NCBI RefSeq assembly: GCF_051859125.1
Contig: NZ_JBHYGG010000258.1
Location: 41,419 to 105,418 of the forward strand
Reading direction: 5' to 3'
Length of the DNA: 64,000 nt
DNA from: Gemmata sp051859125
GTDB lineage: Bacteria; Planctomycetota; Planctomycetia; Gemmatales; Gemmataceae
Part shown: positions 8,579-16,528 of the stretch, one piece after another
Layout of the letters: every line of letters starts with the position of its first letter
Numbering within the stretch: position 1 is the first letter of the stretch
Program-made: the position numbers and the translations under genes
The notes under the pieces: generated by a model
Database searches by the model: none
What the model saw: the letters and a program-made list of their open reading frames with translations, nothing else
Told to the model about the DNA's origin: nothing

Positions 8579-8709
8579 CGCCACTTTCCATGTGTGTCGG
8601 GAGCCTGAGCAACCCACCACCCCACAACCATGAACATGGTGATCCCGATCGCGACCAACGCCGTCCCGAGAAGATCGGCGCCGCCCTGAAACATCGCGCC
8701 GCACCTCAC
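8482..8709 (-). CDS. small membrane protein, 3' end disrupted by IS66 relic
   Basis: From the GTG at 8709 (overlapping the previous stop) or the ATG at 8694, the protein reads MFQGGADLLGTALVAIGITM then FMVVGWWVAQAPDTHGK, one clear membrane helix. After this the frame runs into the IS66 fragment and loses protein-like character, so the natural C-terminus is missing. It is the last of three tightly packed small minus-strand genes. Confidence 0.4.
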   Translation of the reverse strand: MRCGAMFQGGADLLGTALVAIGITMFMVVGWWVAQAPDTHGKWRRCPVRKESSLGAGSRCRRTHWATGWDKPPHC

Positions 8710-8822
8710 TTCGTGATCATCACCGCCGCGAACATCCTGACGCCCACCACGATCGCGCCGAGAACCATGCCGATAAGCAGAACTCCGAACGACAACAACC
8801 CGCCGTCATCGTCGGCCGGCAT
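8706..8822 (-). CDS. 38-residue single-pass membrane peptide
   Basis: MPADDDGG is followed by LLSFGVLLIGMVLGAIVVGV and RMFAAVMITK: a short acidic head and one strong membrane helix. It starts 4 bases after the upstream zinc-ribbon gene stops, and its own stop overlaps the next start by 4 bases, an arrangement typical of translational coupling. Function unknown; such peptides are common in phage and mobile-element operons. Confidence 0.5.
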   Translation of the reverse strand: MPADDDGGLLSFGVLLIGMVLGAIVVGVRMFAAVMITK

Positions 8823-8826
8823 CCGC

Positions 8827-9033
8827 TCAACCGCCGCTTTCCGTCGGCCGATCGACGTGGCTCGCATTCGCCGCGATCCACTCGCCCGCGGTCGGTTGCA
8901 CCTTGCGGAACTTCGCCGCCGAAGGAACCACCGCAACCTCCCAAAGTCGAGCGTTGCACGGGCATGTGATGCTTGCGAGCGTGAGGCTTAGGGCCGTTCG
9001 CCCGCACCCAGCACACCGCCACCCATTGACCAT
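8827..9033 (-). CDS. small zinc-ribbon-like protein
   Basis: This 68-residue protein starts at the ATG 9033 after a purine-rich GAGAGGGT. WRCAGCGRTALSL and ITCPCNARLWEV supply two Cys pairs (C-x2-C and C-x-C) that could bind one zinc. The tail is polar. It heads a three-gene minus-strand cluster with two membrane peptides. No enzymatic motif is visible. The role is unknown, possibly nucleic-acid or partner binding. Confidence 0.5.
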   Translation of the reverse strand: MVNGWRCAGCGRTALSLTLASITCPCNARLWEVAVVPSAAKFRKVQPTAGEWIAANASHVDRPTESGG

Positions 9034-9195
9034 CTCGACCCTCTCATACGCTTGAAAACCTGCGCGAAAAAAAACGCATCGCTGGGCACACGGCACACAG
9101 AGGTTTTCCTCTTAAAACAACACCCCTCTCCCGAATCATTCTGATTTTTCTTATTCTTTCGGTCGCCCCAATCCGCCGTCAGTCTTAAAGGTCTT

Positions 9196-9441
9196 TCAAG
9201 AATAACACGACTTACAGAGTGAGCGAAGGTTGTCGGCCGAGTGTGATCCACCCACGGCCAGACGTTCGACGTGATCGACTTCCGTTGCCGCCGCGACTTC
9301 ACCACGTTCAGCGCAGCCCTCGCACAACGGAACCTGCGAGAGTGGCCAGAGTAGCACCCGCTGCCAATCCCTCCCGTATCCGCGAGCGGATACGGGAGGG
9401 ACGGCATTCGGGTTGTCGCCTCGCGTTACCCGGTCGAGTCT
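9196..9441 (-). pseudogene. HNH endonuclease remnant lacking a start codon
   Basis: The minus-strand frame reads ARGYGRDWQRVLLWPLSQ, then VPLCEGCAERGEVAAATEVD, then HVERLAVGGSHSADNLRSL and CKSCYS before a TGA. This is a textbook phage-type HNH domain: C-x2-C, the DH of the catalytic His, the Asn in ADNL, and C-x2-C. The upstream frame is closed by a TGA with no ATG, GTG or TTG before the domain, so the gene is either 5'-truncated or frameshifted (an ATG lies in a neighbouring frame at about 9407). The nuclease core itself is intact. Confidence 0.6.
9369..9400. repeat. perfect 14-bp inverted repeat hairpin
   Basis: CCCTCCCGTATCCG (9369-9382) and its exact complement (9387-9400) are separated by CGAG. 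It lies within the 5' part of the HNH frame. No T-run follows on either side, so it is not an obvious terminator. Confidence 0.7.
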
Positions 9442-9646
9442 TCAGGGGTGGGGGTCGTTAATGCATATAGAGGTTGTTTACGCCAACTACCGCCACTGAC
9501 CATTTCAGCAACCGAAATGAACAGACTTGCGAGTGATGGTCTGCGACACGCGGGCAGATGTACGTATTACTCAAGCAGACAAGCCTGCCATTGGCTGGCT
9601 CGCATCGTCATTGCGGTCGTAATGCCGCGAGATAAGCTCTACCGAG

Positions 9647-10801
9647 CTAGGAATTTTGAAGAAATATTCTTCCGTCGATAGTCAGGCTGGAACCAGCATC
9701 GTCAGTTGTAAGCATATGTTGGCTATGGTTGTAGTTGTATGACCAGTAGACCGCTTCAACAATTAACGGGTCCGCATTAATTGCGTTCATCTGGGCTTTC
9801 AGAGCCGCGGAAACATCTATCTCAGTTGGAATGTGCGGCATACCAAATGAACCCAGAACTAGAGGCTTTCCGCCATGGCTGTTCGCCCATTTTACAAGGG
9901 GAAAGTAATCGGTATTATAAGCATTTTCGCTCGCCGTAAACAGGTTAAATCGCCATTCGTCTGTTGGGGCAGGGGTTGCGGTAAAAAATTCCTCAGCATA
10001 GTGGTGCGAAGTAAATCCGGCGGGGGTTACTTTTGCGTGCCCATGAACCCTCTTAATAGCATCGACAAACATGTCGTACACGCGAGCATATTCCTTGGCA
10101 GAAATAACAAGATCCGGCTCGTCGCCAAAAAAGAATGTTGAATCTGGAGGAAGTGTTTTTATCGAATCGCCGATCAGATTTCGATCTAGATCCTCTGCTG
10201 TAACCAGACCCGCTCTAGCACCGGCCATCTGGAAGAACGTGAGCCCGTTATCATCAACCCCCAATTTCGTTCCAAAGACTCTGAAGCCTTCAGTAGCGAA
10301 TGGCTTGACAAAATGAATGATTACCGGTCCGGCTTTAGGAAGGTCGCTGGGCGGGAAGGCAACATCACGCAGATGTATCCAATTTAAATTTGCATCTCTA
10401 ATCTCGATTCGAATTTGTTCTGGAAATCCACATATCTTCTTATCACCATCTTGGCTACCACCAACTCGACGTGGGGTTAATTCTAAATAATTATATTGTT
10501 GAGCGGGATGGCGAGAAGGTCTTGATGGCAGCTTAAACTGAAACCATTGATCCGAGCTTGTTGGGGGCTGCAATACACTTGACCAGGCCGTATCAGGAGA
10601 TCCGTCATTAATATTTCCGAGATTAAAATTACCAGATGGCTCGATACTGGACGCTTCATATCCATGACCATCAAACGGTTTGTAATTATAATGGAAATGG
10701 ACATATTGCCGTCGCTGACCCGGGATTATATCAAAACGCTGCAATCGAATTCCAAGATCAGGTGTCTGTTCACTATTAGCCCAGGCGGCGAATTTTGACA
10801 T
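9647..10801 (-). CDS. discoidin-like plus TIM-barrel-like carbohydrate-active protein
   Basis: This is a 384-residue protein. Residues about 40-200 (NINDGSPDTAWSSVLQPP ... WFQFKLP ... EQIRIEIRDANLNW) look like an F5/8 type C (discoidin) carbohydrate-binding sandwich. Residues about 215-375 (FFFGDEPDLVISAKEYARVYDMF ... KVTPAGF ... GGKPLVLGSFGMPH ... VEAVYWSYN) resemble the second half of a glycoside-hydrolase barrel. No signal peptide is seen. The ATG at 10801 has GAGGAG 6 bases upstream, so it is preferred to the ATG four codons earlier. The gene is visibly AT-richer than its surroundings, which suggests separate acquisition. Catalytic residues were not assigned. Confidence 0.65.
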   Translation of the reverse strand: MSKFAAWANSEQTPDLGIRLQRFDIIPGQRRQYVHFHYNYKPFDGHGYEASSIEPSGNFNLGNINDGSPDTAWSSVLQPPTSSDQWFQFKLPSRPSRHPAQQYNYLELTPRRVGGSQDGDKKICGFPEQIRIEIRDANLNWIHLRDVAFPPSDLPKAGPVIIHFVKPFATEGFRVFGTKLGVDDNGLTFFQMAGARAGLVTAEDLDRNLIGDSIKTLPPDSTFFFGDEPDLVISAKEYARVYDMFVDAIKRVHGHAKVTPAGFTSHHYAEEFFTATPAPTDEWRFNLFTASENAYNTDYFPLVKWANSHGGKPLVLGSFGMPHIPTEIDVSAALKAQMNAINADPLIVEAVYWSYNYNHSQHMLTTDDAGSSLTIDGRIFLQNS

Positions 10802-11129
10802 GACTCTCCTCAACTAAGCAAAAAAATTAGTCAACTTCTCGCAACACACAAGCCTTGCGGTGACGAAATCGGAAAATAATCCCTTTCCAACATCGCTCAC
10901 TCCAAAACTCATCCTCATCGAGAGTACTGGCTCGGATAGTTGTTGAGAAGTATTTTTTTCAAAAAATTACACGACCACGATTTGACGAATGACACGAATT
11001 CGCGATTCAGGGCCTGACCGACGTGGCTGCGATAACCAGGAAAAGGATAACAGTATTCGTCTATGGAAGAAACTTGGTTCTGCTATGAACTGTTCCGGTC
11101 GGCAGGCGCCTCGCGTGAAGTGGGGCACT

Positions 11130-11504
11130 GTGGCGACCCAGCGTTCCAAGAAGCGGCCGGAGATCGTCCGGCAGTTCGCCGCGTAGTTGTAGGAGCTGCG
11201 CTTGACCCGGGGGATGACCCAGGCCGACCTGGCCCAGAAGGCGGACATCTCCCCGACCTACGTGTCCGAGTTGGAGAATGCGGACTCGACGCCCGGGATC
11301 GACCTCATCGACCGGCTGGCCCGGGCCCTCGGCGTGGAAGCGGCCGAGCTGCTCCCGGTCAAGGGAATCGATCCGCTGCCCGCGTTGAAGGAGCAAGCCG
11401 GGGACCTGTTCGGCAAGCTCCTGGCCTCCGGTGACAAGGAGACCTTCCTCAAGATGAACCCGCTGCCCGCTCTTCTGGTGGAGGAGCGGTCCCGACGCGG
11501 CTGA
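11130..11504 (+). pseudogene. XRE-family regulator with two in-frame amber codons
   Basis: Reading from GTG at 11130 gives MATQRSKKRPEIVRQFAA, TAG, Leu, TAG, ELRLTRGMTQADLAQKAD then ISPTYVSELENADSTPGI. Replacing both TAG codons (11184 and 11190 region) with Gln restores a normal XRE/Cro-type helix-turn-helix N-terminus. As it stands, translation could restart at TTG 11202, giving 100 residues that keep the recognition helix (SPTYVSELE) but lack helix 1. It is either a recent pseudogene or a shortened regulator. Confidence 0.7.
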
Positions 11505-11661
11505 ATGTCGTGCGGGGGGACCGCAGCCCGATGCGCCGGGCCTGGCTGGTCACGGAGTCGGCGGTGCGGAAGAGCCTCTCGGCGACCCAGCGCCCGCCCC
11601 GTGTTGCGTAGTACCGGGACAGCAGGTCGATCTCGGCACGGGTCCACACGCGTTCTCGCAC
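11449..11661 (-). CDS. SANT/Myb-like small DNA-binding protein
   Basis: This 70-residue protein, MRERVWTRAEIDLLSRYYAT then RGGRWVAERLFRTADSVTSQ and ARRIGLRSP, has the spaced Trp residues and the final T-x-x-SV-x-x-QA-x-R-x-GL helix of GcrA/SANT-like DNA-binding domains. It is convergent with the XRE frame, and the two 3' ends overlap by 56 bases. It is probably a regulator or a phage-type DNA-binding protein. Confidence 0.6.
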   Translation of the reverse strand: MRERVWTRAEIDLLSRYYATRGGRWVAERLFRTADSVTSQARRIGLRSPRTTFSRVGTAPPPEERAAGSS

Positions 11662-11834
11662 ACGTCACCTCGGCTCGCGGGGTCGCCGTCGCTTGTGGGG
11701 TCGGCCGACCCGATAACTCACTTCACGCCCCCCGCCGGATCGTGCGCTGTTTCTCCCGACCCCGTCGGACCCGTCCTTGTCGGTTCGCGGTCGGGCCGGT
11801 CCCGCCGCCCACCCGGGCCCCCGGCCCCGTGGGG

Positions 11835-12875
11835 TCAGAAGTACCCGAGGTTGAAGGCCAGCCGCAGCCCGGCGGTCTTGGTGATGAGGTACCGCTGGAG
11901 GTGGCCGAGCCGGCCCCCGACGAGCTGGCTGAGGGTGAAGAGCTGCTCCCAGAACACGTGACGAACTCGGCGCGCGTGGCCGGGCCGGAGCAGCCGGAAG
12001 AAGTGCTCGAAGGTGTCGTTCTCCGCACCGAGGCGGGTCAGGTTGACGAAGAACGGTTGCGTGTTCGGTCCGTCGAGGCGGGCCATGGTTTCCGCGAACC
12101 GCACGTTCCGGAAGAGCTGGTACTCGATCCGGTCCGCGGCCGCCACCTTCGCGTCGTCGAGCATCACCAGGGCGGGGTCGGAGTAGATGCCGACCAGTTC
12201 GTCGAGGGTGAGCGACTGCGCATCTTTCCTGGGTCCGCGGGCGTACACCGGGTTCGCGCTGGTGAACTTCGCCTCGCACAGCAGCAGCCACTCGCCGGGG
12301 AGGTGGAGGGCGATGTCGGGCTCGGTCATCGGCCGCTTCACCGGGAGAGCCGTCTCGAAGCGCTCCCGGGCCGCGATCAACAGGTCCCACGGCTCCAGCG
12401 TGTCTCCGGTCATCTCGAGCCCCCAGAGGAACAGGCGCGGCTCTCGAACAACCTCCGTCCCGGTGAAGAGGCTGGCCACGAGGTGGAGGGCGCCGGCCTC
12501 CTGAAACGAGCGGAACACGTTGAAGGTGATCGCGTCCTCGCCGCGCTCGTTCCCGAAGCGGCCCGACTCGAACTTGAACTCGTGCCTCATCACCCCGTGG
12601 GTCAGCAGTTCGGGGGAGACGATGGTGTTTCGCCCGGGGTCGCGGTACGAGTAGGTGCCGGACTTGTGGACGCGGATGCCGTGGTCGGGGCACGCGTCCC
12701 CCCGGAACCCGTGCCGGGTCGGGGGTCGGAGGAACCACTTGCAGCCCTTCACGAAGCAGCGGATGCGCTCCGGCGGGCCGGGGTGGAGCTGGACGTGGGG
12801 GTTCAGATCGAACGCGCCGTACGGGAGCGAACTGAAGTTCGGTACGCCGGCCCGCCGGGTCGTTGCATCACTCAC
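11835..12875 (-). CDS. putative PD-(D/E)XK nuclease with zinc knuckle
   Basis: This is a 346-residue protein. Near residues 37-68, CFVKGCKWF and ACPDHGIRVH offer a C-x4-C...C-x2-H zinc site. Around 195-220 the run MTEPDIALHLPGEWLLLCEAKFTS has the PD-(D/E)XK layout: Asp in PDIAL, then a hydrophobic strand ending E-A-K. The C-terminal 120 residues are helical. This fold is used by restriction and repair nucleases, and no methyltransferase is nearby. The GTG start at 12875 overlaps the stop of an upstream frameshifted ORF by 8 bases, supporting translational coupling. Nuclease activity is an inference. Confidence 0.6.
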   Translation of the reverse strand: MSDATTRRAGVPNFSSLPYGAFDLNPHVQLHPGPPERIRCFVKGCKWFLRPPTRHGFRGDACPDHGIRVHKSGTYSYRDPGRNTIVSPELLTHGVMRHEFKFESGRFGNERGEDAITFNVFRSFQEAGALHLVASLFTGTEVVREPRLFLWGLEMTGDTLEPWDLLIAARERFETALPVKRPMTEPDIALHLPGEWLLLCEAKFTSANPVYARGPRKDAQSLTLDELVGIYSDPALVMLDDAKVAAADRIEYQLFRNVRFAETMARLDGPNTQPFFVNLTRLGAENDTFEHFFRLLRPGHARRVRHVFWEQLFTLSQLVGGRLGHLQRYLITKTAGLRLAFNLGYF

Positions 12876-13168
12876 GCGTTACCTCCGTGGCCTGGGGATG
12901 AATAACGAGAGCGGGCCCGGATGGTTCCGGGCCTGCCCTGAAGGTCGGGTCGGGTCGTCGGAAAATCAGGCCGCCGTCGCGACCTCCGGGGCGAGGTCCA
13001 CGGCCGCTGTGGCCGGTGAGCGGGGTGCCGCCGTCCCCCTCCGGCAAGTGGAGGGCGTCTTCGTGGTGGAAGCCGGTGGCGGTGATCGCCTCGGCCGCGG
13101 TGCCGGGCTGCCGCGCCGGAGAACGTCCTCGCCGCGCTGTCGTTCGTGATCACCGCGTCGTGGGCCAT
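12868..13168 (-). pseudogene. frameshifted small gene coupled to the nuclease-like gene
   Basis: MAHDAVITNDSAARTFSGAA reads in one frame from the ATG at 13168. After one extra base the next frame reads GTAAEAITATGFHHEDALHL then PEGDGGTPLTGHSGRG and ends ATEVTRE at a TGA overlapping the next start by 8 bases. Neither half alone gives a sensible protein, but together they make about 100 residues. This suggests a single-base frameshift, or a sequencing error. Function unknown. Confidence 0.4.
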
Positions 13169-13330
13169 CGGTTGCTTTTGTGGGAAAAGACGTCGCGATC
13201 CGGCCGACGATTCTGAGCGGCCCGGTTCCGTCCCCTCCCGGTTCCCGTGGGAAAAATGGGGCTCGCTCCATGCGGGGACAAGAAAGTCGATTTTTCAGGG
13301 GTTCCGGATTGCCCGATCCGGGCCGGGGTG

Positions 13331-13348
13331 AAACCGATCGATCGGTTT
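13331..13348. promoter_or_regulatory. 18-bp perfect palindrome
   Basis: AAACCGATCGATCGGTTT is fully self-complementary and sits in a roughly 290-base gene-free stretch (13169-13454) upstream of the 13168 gene. A palindrome of this size is a plausible dimeric-repressor site. The rest of the stretch shows no gene. Confidence 0.4.
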
Positions 13349-13454
13349 GCCGCTCTCGGTCCAGGCCGTTCGCGCGGCGCCCGACTTGGTCTTCTCCATA
13401 AGGCCCGGTCGGAGCGACCTCGCCGCCGACATCGGCGGCGAGGTGAATGCGGGG

Positions 13455-14045
13455 TCACATCAGGTGGTCGAGGTCCGCCTCCTCGGCCTCGTCCTCGGGG
13501 CCCGCGGCCACCGGCTGGGGGGCCTTGCCCTTCCGGCGGCGGCCGGTGGGGGCCTCCGCGGCGGGGGACTCGGGGGGCGGCCCGCCGTCGTCCAGGTGGG
13601 TCAGGAAGCTCATCTCCTCGACCGGGAAGTCTGAGCGATCGCCAGCTGCCCGGGACCCGCCGTGGCTCCAGTTCACGCACCGCTCCTTGGCGGTCACGAT
13701 CGAGAACTCCTCGGGCCGGCCCGGGGGGAAGTAGGTGTCCTGCGGCCTGGTGAAACGCCGCTGGTACTCCCGGTGGACCATCTCCGGGGTGACGGTCACG
13801 TTCTTCCCCTTCGACCGGAGGAAGGCCGTCGCCTCCTCCGCCTTCTGGCGGAAGAACGCGTCCGGGTCGGCCGGGATGACCCGCTTCCGGTCGTGGTGGT
13901 CGCCGCCGGACACGTGGAGGAACCACTGCCCGTCGTGGTCGAGGACGGCGTTGCCACCCTCGTCCCGGAGCGGACGGCCGTCCTTGCCCAGTTTGGCGAG
14001 CTGGCAACGGCGGTTGAGGGTGCGGACCCGGTAGCTCTTCGTCAT
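13455..14045 (-). CDS. hypothetical protein of the element backbone
   Basis: This 196-residue soluble protein begins MTKSYRVRTLNRRCQLAKLG, then a basic/acidic middle (DHHDRKRVIPADPDAFFRQK) and MVHREYQRRFTRPQDTYFPPG. The C-terminus is disordered, with Lys/Arg (GRRRKGKAPQP) followed by an acidic EDEAEEADLDHLM. No transmembrane segment or known motif is seen. The start is preceded by AGGAGC. It is first in a series of small leftward genes shared in style with the DUF6166/DUF6573 cluster to the right. Confidence 0.62.
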   Translation of the reverse strand: MTKSYRVRTLNRRCQLAKLGKDGRPLRDEGGNAVLDHDGQWFLHVSGGDHHDRKRVIPADPDAFFRQKAEEATAFLRSKGKNVTVTPEMVHREYQRRFTRPQDTYFPPGRPEEFSIVTAKERCVNWSHGGSRAAGDRSDFPVEEMSFLTHLDDGGPPPESPAAEAPTGRRRKGKAPQPVAAGPEDEAEEADLDHLM

Positions 14046-14228
14046 CGTGAGGCTCCTGTGGTGCCGACGGGAAGGCGGTCGGCGGCGCCGTGTGTGGAGT
14101 TGCGAACCGGGGCGGCGAGCGCGGTCGCCCGCCGCCCGACCGGGGTACACCCGCGGGGATTTTGACGCTGGCTTGCGATCTGGGGAGGCGGTGGGTCGCC
14201 GTCCCGGACCCCCGAACGGCGGGGGAAG

Positions 14229-14594
14229 TCACCTGGGGAACGCACCGACCACGTCGTCCGCCCCCTCCTCGGTGACCAGGATGGCCGCCCACACCTCGGG
14301 CTCGGTGAGGGCCCACCCCTCGTGCGGGAGGGCGGCGATCAGGTCGAACTTGAGTCGCTGGTAGATGAGCAGGGCCCGGTCGTCGTCCTTCAGGACGTCG
14401 GCCGCGAGGGCGAGAGCGAACTGGGCCGGCCCGCTGCCGGGGTACCCCCACTCGAATCCGGTGGGCGAGTGCGACCGCAGGTCGAGTCTCGGGTTGAGTG
14501 GACGGGGTGGTTCGTCCGTTTCGATCACGTTGACGACGGCATCGCCGCGTCCGTTGCCGTCACGGTTCGTGCGGAATCCGACGTAGCTCTTCAC
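14229..14594 (-). CDS. DUF6166-like protein
   Basis: This 121-residue protein starts with GTG at 14594, 5 bases after AAAGGAG: MKSYVGFRTNRDGN, then TGFEWGYPGSGPAQFALALA and ADVLKDDDRALLIYQRLKFD, LPHEGWALTEPEV. The FEWGYxGSGPAQLALA-L-x-D pattern is the DUF6166 signature, seen in many integrative elements and plasmids. Function is unknown. A longer reading from 14792 adds residues that do not look like protein. Confidence 0.75.
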   Translation of the reverse strand: MKSYVGFRTNRDGNGRGDAVVNVIETDEPPRPLNPRLDLRSHSPTGFEWGYPGSGPAQFALALAADVLKDDDRALLIYQRLKFDLIAALPHEGWALTEPEVWAAILVTEEGADDVVGAFPR

Positions 14595-14788
14595 AGTGGC
14601 TCCTTTGGTGGAATGAGGTCGCGAACTTCTCGTGCATGTGGCCGCGGTGCTGCCGGGGCTCACGGTGGGAGCCCTGTGCTTGCCGCATGGGATCGTGACG
14701 GGGGTGGCGAGCCGAGATGACGAACGTGGCTCGAACTGCTCGAGGAAATCTCGCCGGTGTCGTGTCGCTTCGTGACGACTTCTCTCGG

Positions 14789-15163
14789 TCAATCCTCGTC
14801 GGGAAGCAGCACGGTGATGACCGGTTCGCCTTCATCTCCGGGGTGGCACAGGGCTTTTAGCTTCACGGGCCGTGGCTCGGCGTTGTCGTTGCGAGCGAAG
14901 ACGGTGTAGAGGAGGAAATCGCCCTCGGGTGAGCGAGCGATTGCGAACCGCAGCATCCACAGGACGTCCCAGGCCCGGCCGCGTTCGTCCTGGCCGATCA
15001 CCCCGTCGGGAACGCGGATGTGTCGCTCGAAAACTGCGTGGGTCACCGCCGTCGGGTACGTGATCCCCGCCTCTTTCGCGGTGGCGGTCACGTCCACCAG
15101 CACGCCGTCGGCGATGGCCTGGGCACGGGTGTACCGGTAGATCAGTTCGGCTTCCTCGAACAT
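14789..15163 (-). CDS. DUF6573-like protein
   Basis: This 124-residue protein reads MFEEAELIYRYTRAQAIADG then VLVDVTATAKEAGITYPTAV. The LIYxYTRAQAxxDGVLVDVTxxAKEAG block is characteristic of DUF6573, typically found in integrative and conjugative elements and phage-like islands. The C-terminal half (FLLYTVFARNDN ... VKLKALCHPGDEGEPVITVL) is the rest of that compact domain. Its start lies inside the last 22 bases of the upstream gene (stop 15142), so the two are translationally coupled. Confidence 0.8.
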   Translation of the reverse strand: MFEEAELIYRYTRAQAIADGVLVDVTATAKEAGITYPTAVTHAVFERHIRVPDGVIGQDERGRAWDVLWMLRFAIARSPEGDFLLYTVFARNDNAEPRPVKLKALCHPGDEGEPVITVLLPDED

Positions 15164-15756
15164 GGCATCTCCTGATTTTCGGGTGGATTTTCAAACAGGG
15201 TGAGTTGTCGCGGTCGTTGCGGGAGGTCGATGAACTCCTTCCCCTTCGCCACTCGCCAGAAGCGACCGGGATCGAGTTTCAGTCGAAGACGGATCGCCCG
15301 AACATCATCCGTGGTGATGGTCCGGAGAAAATCTCGCTTGGTCGAACGACTGGCTCGGGTGACGAGCGGGCGGTGCTTCTTGCCCAGGATCCGTTTCAAC
15401 TCGCGTCGCTGCTCGACTCGGCGGTTGTAAGGGCTGGTCGATTTGTAGGAGTACAGGATTCGATACGGGTGAACGGGGTCGTCTTGTGCGAGTGGCAACA
15501 CGCCCAGGAATCGACCCCAACTCTTGTGTTTGGCTGCGGAATGAGCCTCACCCATGGTTGCGATCACCGTGACGTATTCCCACTCGTTGCGGCAGATCGG
15601 GCAGCGGCGAATGCTCTCTTCGGTCCACACGCGGCCGAGTTTGGCATCCGTCAGGAAATCGCGGATGTTGAGGTTCTCGAGAGCGGCCTCGGCAAGAGTT
15701 TGGCGGTTTGTCGGGGTGGGGCTATCGCGGCTGTGATGTGAGACATCGAGGTTCAT
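15142..15756 (-). CDS. hypothetical protein with single zinc-knuckle
   Basis: This 204-residue protein from the ATG at 15756 reads MNLDVSHHSRDSPTPTNRQT. RRCPICRNEWEYV gives one C-x2-C pair, and a basic helical part follows (NRRVEQRRELKRILGKKHR, SKRDFLRTITTDDVRAIRLR). The high Arg/Lys content suggests nucleic-acid association. It overlaps the DUF6573-like gene by 22 bases and follows the 15762-16352 gene by 5 bases, so it belongs to the same leftward operon. Family not recognised. Confidence 0.6.
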   Translation of the reverse strand: MNLDVSHHSRDSPTPTNRQTLAEAALENLNIRDFLTDAKLGRVWTEESIRRCPICRNEWEYVTVIATMGEAHSAAKHKSWGRFLGVLPLAQDDPVHPYRILYSYKSTSPYNRRVEQRRELKRILGKKHRPLVTRASRSTKRDFLRTITTDDVRAIRLRLKLDPGRFWRVAKGKEFIDLPQRPRQLTLFENPPENQEMPCSRKPN

Positions 15757-15761
15757 GGTGT

Positions 15762-16352
15762 TCACGCCTTCCGCGGTGGAGTGAAGATCGCGGCGAGCCC
15801 GATGTTCGGTGATTCCCAGTCGTCCGAAACCGTTCCGATGTCCATGCCGAGATCGCTGAACGGGCCGGCGATCACTCGCTTCTTGGAAGGCAACACATCC
15901 AGGCAACGCCAGCGGTCGATTTCCAACCGCTCACCCGTCGTTAAGAAATGAAGGACGAGGAACGTGACGAGTTCCCTCGCGGCAGCGGGTTTGTCTGCGT
16001 TGGTGAGCTTCTTCTGTTGCTCGGCGAACGGCTTGCCTGGTTCAATCGGAGTGAGCCGGATCTGCCGCCACTTCCACGAATCGGTGTCCTTCGCGAACCG
16101 AGCCTTGTCGAGAAAATCGGTGGGGTAGAAGAGTGAGCGATGCTTTTCGCGGAGTCGCTCGATGCTGATGCCGCAATCCCAGAAGGTCGCGTAACCGACC
16201 AGTGAGATGGGAGCTGGTGGGGGCTCGTACGGACCCGGCAGCCCGAACAACTCGTGGACCTGCTTCGGGCTCAGGGGCGTGTACTTCTTCGCCTCTTCGG
16301 GTTTCTTGGTTTCACGTGGCGTGATCGGTTTCTTCGCTTTGACTTTTGCCAT
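15762..16352 (-). CDS. hypothetical element-backbone protein
   Basis: This 196-residue soluble protein has a basic N-terminus (MAKVKAKKPITPRETKKPEE), then YTPLSPKQVHELFGLPGPYE, FYPTDFLDKARFAKDTDSWK, WRQIRLTPIEPGKPFAEQQK and LVTFLVLHFLTTGERLEIDR. This WR-x-IR ... F-x-EQ ... TGE-x-L layout recurs in uncharacterised proteins of phages and integrative elements. The ATG at 16352 is preceded by CAGGAG. The open frame reaches 16424, but the extra residues look non-coding. Confidence 0.58.
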   Translation of the reverse strand: MAKVKAKKPITPRETKKPEEAKKYTPLSPKQVHELFGLPGPYEPPPAPISLVGYATFWDCGISIERLREKHRSLFYPTDFLDKARFAKDTDSWKWRQIRLTPIEPGKPFAEQQKKLTNADKPAAARELVTFLVLHFLTTGERLEIDRWRCLDVLPSKKRVIAGPFSDLGMDIGTVSDDWESPNIGLAAIFTPPRKA

Positions 16353-16528
16353 GGTTTGACTCCTGTCCCGCGTCTCGCGAGAACAATCTTCTGTTGTGTC
16401 CGGTTGTGAATGAACATGAAGCATCAGATGTGGAGTTGTGCGAACGAGGACGATAAATCGCCCTCGTTGCTCTGGAACCTTCGCTACGCAGATAGTTCAG
16501 ATTTGTGTGACTGAAGTAGTTTGCCGCG

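Noticed and set aside
9369..9400. Hairpin as an intrinsic terminator or CRISPR-like repeat
   Set aside because: No T-run follows and there is no second copy or spacer periodicity nearby. No CRISPR array or cas gene was seen anywhere in the window.
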